This document shows, one piece after another, positions 1 to 5,915 of a stretch of 5,928 nt of DNA (position 1 is the first letter of the stretch; each line of letters opens with the position of its first letter). This stretch comes from Pseudomonas sp. (GTDB lineage Bacteria; Pseudomonadota; Gammaproteobacteria; Pseudomonadales; Pseudomonadaceae), in NCBI GenBank assembly GCA_029240955.1, contig JARDZH010000157.1, positions 1 through 5,928 on the forward strand. The letters run 5' to 3'. Both the position numbers and the translations under genes were made by a program. The notes under the pieces were generated by a model that saw only the letters and a list, made by a program, of their open reading frames with translations, made no database searches and was not told where the DNA came from.

Positions 1-1071
1 GCCTCGGCCCGGCTCAATCTGTATGTCGGTGTCGGCCTTGGGTTCCTGGCTGCTTTCATCCTCGGTATGTTTATCAGTCGCACCATCAGCCGGCCGATTG
101 CGGAAGCGGTTGTCAGCGCTCAGCGCGTTGCCAGCGGCGATCTCACTCAGCCTATCGTCAGCACCCGTCGTGACGAAGCCGGCCAACTGCTCTCTGCGTT
201 GGGCGACATGCAGACCAGCCTGAAAAACACCATTCAGCAGATCGCCAGCGCCGCCGACCAGCTTGCCTCGGCGGCCGAAGAGCTCAACGCTGTTACCGAA
301 GAAAGCAGCCGCGGCCTGAATCGTCAGAACGACGAGATTCAGCAAGCCGCTACTGCCGTGACTGAAATGACAGCAGCCGTGGAGGAGGTTGCACGTAACG
401 CCATGTCGACTTCCGACGCATCGAAGCTCACCAGCAACGAAGCAGCCTCGGGTCGGGACCAGGCGCGTGAAGCGGTGAAGGCCATCAATACCGTGAGTGC
501 TGAAATCAGCTCGTCGACCACCATGGTCGAAGAACTGGCAGGCCGGGTACGCGATATCGGTCAGGTGCTTGACGTGATCCGCGGTATTGCCGAACAGACC
601 AACTTGCTGGCGCTGAACGCCGCTATCGAGGCTGCACGGGCCGGCGAGCAGGGCCGTGGCTTTGCTGTGGTCGCTGACGAAGTGCGTGCACTGGCTGCAC
701 GTACTCAGGCTTCTACCGGCGAGATCGAAACCATGATCGGCACCGTCCAGAACAGCGCAGACCAGGCGGTTCGCGCCATGGGCAACAGCCGGACGCTGGC
801 GAGCAATACGCAGTCGCTGGCGCAAGCCACCGGCCAGTCGCTTGAGCGCATCGCTCAGAGCATTGCGGAAATCAACGACCGCAACATGCTGATTGCCACC
901 GCTTCGGAAGAGCAGTCGCATGTGGCGCGTGAAGTGGACCGCAACCTGATCAACATTCAGGACCTGTCGACACAGACCGCCGCCGGCGCGCATCAGACCA
1001 GCGCTTCCAGCCAGGAATTGTCACGCCTTGCCGTGTCGTTCAACAGCCTGGTGGGCAAGTTCAAGATCTGA
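1..1071 (+). CDS. Methyl-accepting chemotaxis protein, 3' part (5'-truncated by window)
   Basis: Chemoreceptor that relays ligand sensing to the CheA/CheW kinase complex at the inner membrane. The frame is open from the first base, so the true start lies upstream; 356 residues are visible and a downstream ATG at 67 is internal, not the start. Residues about 7-26 form a hydrophobic helix ([18 protein letters not shown]), the second transmembrane segment. A HAMP domain follows (about 25-80), with the conserved Pro in SRPI and the DEAGQL motif. Next is the long coiled-coil signalling domain. Its hairpin tip, about residues 195-232, has the diagnostic [20 protein letters not shown] run followed by [12 protein letters not shown]. 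The C-terminus is GKFKI, with no CheR-docking pentapeptide of the NWETF type. The periplasmic sensor domain is missing, so the ligand is unknown. The gene converges on the dehydrogenase operon and has its own terminator. Family assignment is certain. Confidence 0.97.
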   Translation, partial: ASARLNLYVGVGLGFLAAFILGMFISRTISRPIAEAVVSAQRVASGDLTQPIVSTRRDEAGQLLSALGDMQTSLKNTIQQIASAADQLASAAEELNAVTEESSRGLNRQNDEIQQAATAVTEMTAAVEEVARNAMSTSDASKLTSNEAASGRDQAREAVKAINTVSAEISSSTTMVEELAGRVRDIGQVLDVIRGIAEQTNLLALNAAIEAARAGEQGRGFAVVADEVRALAARTQASTGEIETMIGTVQNSADQAVRAMGNSRTLASNTQSLAQATGQSLERIAQSIAEINDRNMLIATASEEQSHVAREVDRNLINIQDLSTQTAAGAHQTSASSQELSRLAVSFNSLVGKFKI

Positions 1072-1091
1072 TCGGTTGCATAAACAAGAAA

Positions 1092-1122
1092 GGCGGCCCC
1101 ATAGAATGGGGCCGCCCTTTTT
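1092..1122 (+). terminator. Rho-independent terminator of the chemoreceptor gene
   Basis: A perfect 9-bp GC-rich stem (GGCGGCCCC at 1092-1100, GGGGCCGCC at 1108-1116) with a 7-nt loop is followed by a C and a run of T. It starts 20 nt after the chemoreceptor stop codon. An A-rich tract lies just before the stem, so weak activity on the other strand is possible. Confidence 0.93.
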
Positions 1123-1133
1123 TATTGTATGCC

Positions 1134-1227
1134 GCAGCCGCCGTCGCGGGTAAACGCGCGCCTACAGCCAGCTGAGGCCTGTAGGGAGCGCGCTTGCCCG
1201 CGACAGCGGTGCTTCAGCCGCGGCTGC
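1134..1227. repeat. REP-type intergenic palindrome (inverted pair)
   Basis: Two inverted arms, about 1143-1167 and 1179-1204, pair almost throughout: the left begins GTCGCGGG and ends CCTACAG; the right begins CTGTAGG and ends CCCGCGAC. An outer layer, GCAGCCGC at 1134-1141 and its complement GCGGCTGC at 1220-1227, is asymmetric: about 15 nt present between outer and inner stems on the right is missing on the left. The core resembles the CTGTAGG...CGCTTGCCCGCGA palindromes common between Pseudomonas genes, which are thought to be mobilised in trans by RAYT transposases. It sits between two convergent genes, a usual place for such elements. Assignment rests on recognition of the core; no comparison was run. 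Confidence 0.75.
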
Positions 1228-1230
1228 AGA

Positions 1231-1265
1231 AACAAGAAAGCCCGCACTAGGCGGGCTTTCTTGTT
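1231..1265 (-). terminator. Bidirectional-type terminator of the gluconate dehydrogenase operon
   Basis: A perfect 15-bp inverted repeat (1231-1245 and 1251-1265) with a 5-nt loop. The GC core GCCCGC/GCGGGC is flanked by complementary A-rich and T-rich arms (AACAAGAAA / TTTCTTGTT). Read on the minus strand it lies 27 nt beyond the cytochrome stop codon and is followed by a T-rich tail. The symmetry means it should also work on the plus strand as a backstop for the chemoreceptor transcript. Confidence 0.9.
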
Positions 1266-1292
1266 CAGGCTGAAAAGCTATACGGATCGAAC

Positions 1293-2669
1293 TTACTGCT
1301 CGTTGCTCGATTCCAGCTTCTTCTTCGCTTGCGCGTGCCCTTCTTCAAGCGTCGAGCGCACGTCCTTCACTTGCTTCTCGGACACGGCGGCCGCTTGGTT
1401 CGACCAGCCTTGACGCAGGAACGACGCGAGTTCTGCCACTTCGGTGTCGTTCAAGCGCCAGGCGAAGCCCGGCATCGGCAACACGGCTGGCGCACGTTCA
1501 GTCGACGGCGTTTCAGCCCCCGCCAGAATCACGTGAATCAGCGCGGTCGGGTTCTCGGCATTGATTACCGAAGCACCGTCCAGCGACGGGAAGACCCGCG
1601 AAGCGCCTTCGCCTTTGACGAAGTGGCACGCGTTGCAATTGTCCAGATACAGACGCTCACCGAGGGTCAGATCCTTGGCTGCGGTCAGCTTGCCGGCCGT
1701 GGCGTCAGTGCGCTTGGCGTCGTGCTGATAAACCCCTTTGCCGCCTGCGGACAGGGATTTCAGGTAGGCGGCCATCGCATGCAGGTCCTCATCGGACATG
1801 TGCGAAGTGCTGTTGGCGACCACATCAGTCATCTCACCGGCAACCGAGGCCTTGGCGTTGCGGCCCGAACCCAGGTAATCGACGATCTCATCCTGCGACC
1901 AGTGATCGACACCGCGCAGCGCCGGAACATTCCAGTCGTTGAGCAGCGCGCCGGTCAGGTAGTTGGCGTCTTTTTCATCAAGACCCTTTTCCTGCATGGT
2001 CAACGCACGCGGTGTGTGGCAAGAGCCGCAGTGGCCCAGGCCTTGAACCAGATACGCACCACGGGCGATCTGCGCGTCGGCATCCGACTTGGCAGCTGCC
2101 ATTGGAACGCTGACGGACTCAGGCGTTGGCGAGAACAGCGTGCGCCAGTACGCCAGCGGCCAGCGGATCGAAAGAGGCCATGGGATATCGTTGGCTTTGT
2201 TCGCCTGCTTGACCGGCTCTACGCCTTTCATGAAGTACGCATACATCGCTTGCGTATCTTCTTCGGTCACACGAGCGTAGGACGGGAACGGCATCGCCGG
2301 GTACAGCGCGCTGCCGTCATGACCGACGCCGCGGCGCACTGCGCGCTCGAAGTCGCCATACGTCCAGCCACCAATACCAGTCTCTTTGTCAGGCGTAATG
2401 TTGGTCGCGTAGATGGTGCCGATCGGCGAAGCGATGCCATGACCGCCTGCGAACGGCTTGCCGTCGTGGCTGGTGTGGCAGGCCACGCAGTCGCCGGCGC
2501 GTGCCAGGTATTCGCCTTTCTTGATCAGCTCGGGCGTGATTTCCTGAGTCATCTGCGCCGAAGCATCGCCTGAGCGGTTGAGGAACACGCTGACCAGCCA
2601 GGCCAGCAGCGCGATCACCACCGCCGCAACGATCAGCCCCAACAACAGGGAGCGGGATTTGGATTTCAT
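1293..2669 (-). CDS. Gluconate 2-dehydrogenase, triheme cytochrome c subunit
   Basis: Electron-transfer subunit of the membrane-bound dehydrogenase; it takes electrons from the flavoprotein and passes them to the quinone pool or terminal oxidase on the periplasmic face. The 458-residue protein has three c-type heme sites: CVACH (61-65), CGSCH (214-218) and CNACH (345-349). Candidate Met axial ligands are Met126 (YPAMPFPSY), Met280 (in GEMTDVV) and Met399 (VLPMPGF), one per cytochrome domain. This three-domain layout and length are typical of alcohol, sorbitol and gluconate dehydrogenase cytochrome subunits. Residues 8-30 are strongly hydrophobic after a basic start: either a membrane anchor or a long Sec signal, with possible cleavage after ASA at 36-38. 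The C-terminal tail (about 430-458) is charged and probably helical. The start at 2669 is set by AAGGAG placed 7 nt upstream. It is the last gene of the operon. Substrate identity is inferred from neighbours. Confidence 0.95.
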   Translation of the reverse strand: MKSKSRSLLLGLIVAAVVIALLAWLVSVFLNRSGDASAQMTQEITPELIKKGEYLARAGDCVACHTSHDGKPFAGGHGIASPIGTIYATNITPDKETGIGGWTYGDFERAVRRGVGHDGSALYPAMPFPSYARVTEEDTQAMYAYFMKGVEPVKQANKANDIPWPLSIRWPLAYWRTLFSPTPESVSVPMAAAKSDADAQIARGAYLVQGLGHCGSCHTPRALTMQEKGLDEKDANYLTGALLNDWNVPALRGVDHWSQDEIVDYLGSGRNAKASVAGEMTDVVANSTSHMSDEDLHAMAAYLKSLSAGGKGVYQHDAKRTDATAGKLTAAKDLTLGERLYLDNCNACHFVKGEGASRVFPSLDGASVINAENPTALIHVILAGAETPSTERAPAVLPMPGFAWRLNDTEVAELASFLRQGWSNQAAAVSEKQVKDVRSTLEEGHAQAKKKLESSNEQ

Positions 2670-2676
2670 GGTCTCG

Positions 2677-2682
2677 CTCCTT
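2677..2682 (-). promoter_or_regulatory. Ribosome binding site of the cytochrome gene, overlapping the upstream stop
   Basis: On the minus strand AAGGAG lies 7 nt before the cytochrome ATG. Its first two bases are the last two of the flavoprotein TAA stop (2681-2683). This fixes the cytochrome start and suggests that ribosomes finishing the flavoprotein reinitiate on the cytochrome, which would help keep subunit amounts matched. Confidence 0.85.
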
Positions 2683-4450
2683 ATGCCTGAACCAGCGGGC
2701 CAGGGTTCTTCAGGTACTGATCCTTGATGGCCTGAGCCGAGAACAGCGTGAGTGCACCGATCAGTGCGGTCGGGTTAGCCTGGAAGTTCTGCGGGAAGGC
2801 GTTGCCGCCCGGCACGAAGACGTTATGCACGTCCCAGCTCTGCAGGTAACGGTTCAGCGCGCTGGTCTTGGGCGAATCGCCCATGATTGCGCCGCCGACG
2901 TTGTGGGTCGATACGTACTTGGTGATGTCCCAGTGCGAATCCATACCCAGGAAGCTCTCGCTGTAGCTGTCCGGGTTCAGTTCCTTGGTGATGTCCAGCA
3001 CGATCTTGCGCAGGTGTTGCTGCAGCTTCAGCTCGTTCTGTTTCCAGTCGAAGGTGATGCGCAACAGCGGCTGACCCCATGGGTCCTTGTAAGTCGGATC
3101 CAGGTCCACATAGTGGCCGCGATACGACATGCAGCCGGTGGAAATGCTGACCTTCATGGAATGGCCGTACCAGTCCTGCATGCCTTCTTTCCAGCCCTGA
3201 CCCCAGGCCGGTGTGCCAGCTGGCAATGCGGTGCCGATCGGCGTACCGGTGGCTTGCGAACTGTGGATCTTGGCGCCGCCGATGAAGCCCAGCGACGGAC
3301 CGTCGAAGTTGCCTGGCGAAACGTCGTTGAACATCTGCCCGGTAGCACCGGCGGTGGCGAACGGGTTGAACTCCTTGTCCTTGAAGAACAGGGTCGAACC
3401 GCCGTTGCTCAGGAACGCATAGTTGCGGCCCACAGTGCCGGTTTCAGTGATCGGGTCGTAAGGCTTGCCGATGCCCGACAGCAGCATCAGGCGCACGTTG
3501 ACGAACTGGAACCCGGCCAGAACCACGATGCCGGCAGGCTGGAACACGATGTTGCCGTCTCCGTCCGCATAGGTCACGCCACGGGCGGTCTTGCCGTCCG
3601 GGTGCAATTCGACCTTCAACACGTTGGCGTTAACGCGATAGTCGAAGTTCTTCATGCGCTTGAGCGAATCCATCACCGCAGTCTGCGGCGAAGCCTTCGA
3701 GTAGTTCAGGCATGGGTACTTGCTGCAGTAACCGCAGTAGTTGCACGGCGCGATCTGGTTACCGTAAGGGTTGGTCCAGGCGCGGGACACGTTTGCCGAT
3801 GGGTTGGGGAACGGGTGGTAACCCAGCTTGCGCGCGACGTCGGCAAACATCTTGTTGTTGAGCGTGTCTTCCAGCGCAGGCAGGGGATACGGGCTGGAGC
3901 GCCGACCTTCGAACGGGTCACCGCCTTCCAGAATCTTGCCGTTCAGGTTGCCGGTGTTGCCGGACAGACCGCAGATCTTGTCGAACTTGTCGAGGTACGG
4001 TTCGATCTCGTCCCAGGTGAACGGGTAATCACCGATGCGCATGTCTTCTTGCAGGATGCCGGGCTTGTAAGCCTGATCCGCATAAGTCTTGAGCTTGATG
4101 TCGGTTTCGGTCGGACGGATCAATACGCCGGTCCAGTGCAGACCCGAACCGCCCACGCCAGTACCCGGAACGAACGCGCCCCACTTGCGGGTCGGCAGCG
4201 CGACGCTCTTCTCGTTGTGACGGACGGTCAACGCGCCGTCTTTAGGCGTGACCATGATCTTGTTGCGCACGCCATAGGCGTACTGGTCAGCGGGCTTCGG
4301 GTAAGCGAAATCGGCGTTGGAGCGATCTTCACCGCGTTCCAGAGCGCGTACTTTCAAGCCTGCCTGAGCCAGTTCGATGCTCATCAGAGAGCCGGCCCAA
4401 CCCAGGCCGACGACGACGACATCTACTTCGTCATTGGTAATATTTGCCAT
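2681..4450 (-). CDS. Gluconate 2-dehydrogenase, FAD-containing GMC oxidoreductase (large) subunit
   Basis: Catalytic subunit, most likely oxidising D-gluconate to 2-ketogluconate in the periplasm (EC 1.1.99.3 class). The 589-residue protein opens with an FAD Rossmann motif GLGWAG (15-20), an acidic residue at the end of the second strand (Glu38), and a second GMC flavin motif GTGVGGSGLHWTG (96-108). Near the C-terminus His516 (STHNVGG) and Asn559 (NPTALIG) are 43 residues apart, as expected for the GMC catalytic pair. A Cys cluster, CNYCGYCSKYPC (236-247), is a candidate ligand set for the 3Fe-4S cluster known in the related FAD glucose dehydrogenase of Burkholderia. There is no signal peptide, so export probably depends on the Tat-signalled small subunit. 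AAGG lies 6 nt before the ATG; the preceding gene stops 33 nt upstream. 2-ketogluconate or sorbitol dehydrogenases share this architecture, so the substrate is inference. Confidence 0.94.
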   Translation of the reverse strand: MANITNDEVDVVVVGLGWAGSLMSIELAQAGLKVRALERGEDRSNADFAYPKPADQYAYGVRNKIMVTPKDGALTVRHNEKSVALPTRKWGAFVPGTGVGGSGLHWTGVLIRPTETDIKLKTYADQAYKPGILQEDMRIGDYPFTWDEIEPYLDKFDKICGLSGNTGNLNGKILEGGDPFEGRRSSPYPLPALEDTLNNKMFADVARKLGYHPFPNPSANVSRAWTNPYGNQIAPCNYCGYCSKYPCLNYSKASPQTAVMDSLKRMKNFDYRVNANVLKVELHPDGKTARGVTYADGDGNIVFQPAGIVVLAGFQFVNVRLMLLSGIGKPYDPITETGTVGRNYAFLSNGGSTLFFKDKEFNPFATAGATGQMFNDVSPGNFDGPSLGFIGGAKIHSSQATGTPIGTALPAGTPAWGQGWKEGMQDWYGHSMKVSISTGCMSYRGHYVDLDPTYKDPWGQPLLRITFDWKQNELKLQQHLRKIVLDITKELNPDSYSESFLGMDSHWDITKYVSTHNVGGAIMGDSPKTSALNRYLQSWDVHNVFVPGGNAFPQNFQANPTALIGALTLFSAQAIKDQYLKNPGPLVQA

Positions 4451-4456
4451 AAAAAA

Positions 4457-4460
4457 CCTT
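4457..4460 (-). promoter_or_regulatory. Ribosome binding site of the flavoprotein gene
   Basis: Minus-strand AAAGG with a 6-nt all-T spacer precedes the ATG at 4450. It is the only purine-rich site in the 33-nt gap after the small-subunit stop and supports this start over later in-frame Met codons. Confidence 0.7.
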
Positions 4461-4483
4461 TGCTAATGCTTGGCGAATGGAGG

Positions 4484-5203
4484 TCAGCCGCGTTGACCGC
4501 TGAGACTGACCGGCCCGAGCGGGTACTTGACGTTGTGTTGCGCCACCCATTCCAGGTAACTGGCGCGAGCACCCGGGAAGCCGATGGCGATCCACGCCTT
4601 CATGCCCTTGTTGCCGCCGTAGATCGGGTCGGACAAATAGCCCTGTTGGACATGCGCCAGCACTTCGTTGAAGAACAGCTTCGCTTTGAGCACGTCTTCG
4701 CCGTAGGTCTTGAAGTTGATTTCGCCGGATTGCAGTTTCTTGAGCACGCTGTCCTGGCCTGCTGCGTCGAGCTGGGCGAAGGTTTTGCCGTGCTGCTCCT
4801 GACACCAGGCGTCGCCGGCCTTGATGCCGTTGCGATAGATCTGCTGCGGGGTGTACGGAATCTGGTAGCCGAGGTCCGGCGACGCGTCGATCTGGAAAGG
4901 GCCTTCGAGGTAGATTTCGCTGCCAAGATCGCTCGCCAGTTGCTGGTCTACGAACACAGGCACGTTGGTTTCCAGTGCACCTGGGCCGCGGCCGCCAGCA
5001 GGAATCATGCGGTCGCTGGCCGCCATGACGAATGCCCATTCAGCCGGGGTAAAGAAGGTCGGTCGGTATTCGTCGAGCTTTGGAGCCACCATTTCTGCGG
5101 CTTCAGCGGCACTCAGGCCTTTGATGGCGACGCCTATCGCAGGCAACGCAATCAGCGAGGAAAGCAGAAACTTCCTTCGTGACGTAGGTTTGTTCAACAA
5201 CAT
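4484..5203 (-). CDS. Gluconate 2-dehydrogenase small (gamma, subunit 3) with Tat signal
   Basis: Small subunit that binds the flavoprotein and is needed for its export and maturation. The 239-residue protein starts with a twin-arginine signal: SRRKFL at 8-13, a hydrophobic stretch (about 13-27), and candidate cleavage sites near AEA at 33-36. The mature part resembles the gluconate 2-dehydrogenase subunit 3 family (ASDRMIPAGGRGPGALE early, then GYLSDPIYGGNKGMKAWIAI and a FPGARASY segment). It contains a single cysteine, Cys134 (DAWCQEQ), which could make a disulfide with the flavoprotein, as described for the Burkholderia FAD glucose dehydrogenase complex. It is the first gene of the operon. 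The start at 5203 gives a complete Tat n-region and has AGGGG 6 nt upstream. No truncation or frameshift is visible. The family is clear; the chaperone-like role is known for the family rather than shown here. Confidence 0.93.
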   Translation of the reverse strand: MLLNKPTSRRKFLLSSLIALPAIGVAIKGLSAAEAAEMVAPKLDEYRPTFFTPAEWAFVMAASDRMIPAGGRGPGALETNVPVFVDQQLASDLGSEIYLEGPFQIDASPDLGYQIPYTPQQIYRNGIKAGDAWCQEQHGKTFAQLDAAGQDSVLKKLQSGEINFKTYGEDVLKAKLFFNEVLAHVQQGYLSDPIYGGNKGMKAWIAIGFPGARASYLEWVAQHNVKYPLGPVSLSGQRG

Positions 5204-5209
5204 TTGAGG

Positions 5210-5214
5210 CCCCT
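5210..5214 (-). promoter_or_regulatory. Ribosome binding site of the small-subunit gene
   Basis: Minus-strand AGGGG lies 6 nt before the ATG at 5203. It is a moderate match to the anti-Shine-Dalgarno complement and supports the chosen start. A GCCCC about 25 nt further upstream could pair with it. Confidence 0.55.
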
Positions 5215-5558
5215 ATGACTGCTCACAAGAAAAACCCCGGGGCGATGCAAAAAGCCTCTGACGCTGTGCAAACCTCACGCGAACGTTAATAGCGGGCAGC
5301 CGGATGCACCCTGACTTGAGGGACGGAAACGGCGACTTGTCAGGTTCCGGGTTTTTTCAGCGAAAACGAAGGGCCGGTTCTCCAGCCGGTCGATGGCTCA
5401 CAACGATGAGCTGTCGTGGGCGTTCAACCTATGATCGCGTTCGGGCGCTTGGCGCAATCCGGAACAGGGCTGGCAGGCCTCAAGGGCTGCTCTAATTGTT
5501 GATCGTTTGCAAAAGGGCGGCTGGATGAACAGCATTCATTCAGCACAGCATTGAGGTG

Positions 5559-5575
5559 CGATACTTCAGGTATCG
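5559..5575. repeat. 17-nt inverted repeat, possible operator
   Basis: CGATAC (5559-5564) and GTATCG (5570-5575) are perfect complements around a 5-nt centre, extendable by one G-T pair. There is no T-run after it, so it is not a terminator. It has the size and symmetry of a dimeric-repressor site, but lies about 355 nt from the operon start, and no regulator family is recognised. Confidence 0.4.
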
Positions 5576-5763
5576 TCTGCTCATCACGGGGCTCTGATGC
5601 TAACAGGTTTGAAAATAGTGCGACAAATTATTTCTTTGTTACTGTCAACGCGATGAGTTGTCGCAGGGCTTGAGATAGAGCGTTCGCTCGCTTGCGGGTC
5701 GCCATTCGGAAGAAGGGCATAAGGGAAGGATGGCGCATGGCGTGACGGTAAACCAGACGCCAG

Positions 5764-5796
5764 AAACAAGAAAGCCCGCACGAGGCGGGCTTCTTG
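5764..5796 (-). terminator. Terminator downstream of tRNA-Met
   Basis: GCCCGC (5774-5779) and GCGGGC (5785-5790) form the GC core around a 5-nt loop; the arms CAAGAAA and TTCTTG extend it with one bulged A. On the minus strand it lies about 39 nt beyond the tRNA 3' end and runs into a T-rich tail. It is nearly identical to the operon terminator at 1231-1265. Confidence 0.85.
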
Positions 5797-5834
5797 ATTT
5801 GCCGAAAGATACGATGTATCTCTCGACAGGTACT

Positions 5835-5911
5835 TGGTGGCTACACAGGGACTTGAACCCCGGACCCCAGCATTATGAATGCTATGCTCTAACCAACTGA
5901 GCTATGTAGCC
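5835..5911 (-). tRNA. tRNA-Met (elongator, anticodon CAT)
   Basis: A complete 77-nt tRNA on the minus strand, from GGCTACA (5' end at 5911) to TGTAGCCACCA with encoded CCA (3' end at 5835). The acceptor arms pair over 7 bp. The D arm has AGCTCAGTTGGTTAGAGC, the anticodon stem TAGCA/TGCTG encloses loop TTCATAA with anticodon CAT (plus-strand ATG at 5875-5877), and the T loop is GTTCAAGTC. The acceptor and D-arm sequence match elongator tRNA-Met rather than initiator tRNA (G1-C72 is paired here) or the CAT-anticodon tRNA-Ile that is modified to lysidine, whose acceptor usually reads GGCCCC. Confidence 0.95.
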
Positions 5912-5915
5912 AAGT

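Larger units (their letters stand above)
5204..5834. other. Intergenic region upstream of the operon; no convincing gene
   Basis: About 630 nt separate the small-subunit start from the tRNA. Two short open frames here, about 63 and 65 codons, lack family resemblance, and the minus-strand one runs through the tRNA terminator; I do not accept either. The region should contain the operon promoter and leader, but no convincing -35/-10 pair was found; a TATTAA at 5286-5291 (-) has no good partner. It holds the palindrome CCCCGGGG (5235-5242), a 17-nt inverted repeat at 5559-5575, two related 15-nt inverted repeats (5403-5417 and 5650-5664), and an AT-rich patch around 5600-5650. Confidence 0.6.

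Noticed and set aside
1083..1090. AACAAGAA, which fits the AAnAAnAA pattern of Hfq/Crc catabolite targets, also present at 1231-1238 and 5765-5772
   Set aside because: All three copies are the A-rich arms before terminator hairpins and none lies near a translation start, so terminator structure explains them better.
1329..2573. A 414-codon open frame on the plus strand, antisense to the cytochrome gene
   Set aside because: It is opposite a gene with three CxxCH heme sites; the antisense translation is Arg/Val/Gly-rich and has no family resemblance.
2825..5182. A 785-codon open frame on the plus strand, antisense to two dehydrogenase genes
   Set aside because: It covers genes with unmistakable family motifs, spans two of them, and its translation shows no recognisable domain. 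Long antisense frames are expected opposite GC-rich coding sequence with few stop-complement codons.
5310..5357. Weak hairpin (CGGAA/TTCCG) followed by six T on the plus strand, possible terminator
   Set aside because: Only 5 bp with a mismatch and no upstream plus-strand gene to end; a competing CCTGAC/GTCAGG pairing overlaps it.
5304..5495. A 63-codon plus-strand frame in the intergenic region
   Set aside because: No good ribosome binding site, Arg/Gly-rich low-information translation, and no recognisable domain.
5500..5513. TTGATCGTTTGCAA, an Anr/FNR-like site
   Set aside because: Only the first half-site matches TTGAT-N4-ATCAA; the second keeps just CAA.
5525..5554. A 9-codon frame (MNSIHSAQH) after an AAGGG-like site, a possible leader peptide
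   Set aside because: It points away from the operon, no downstream plus-strand gene follows in the window, and such short frames are common by chance.
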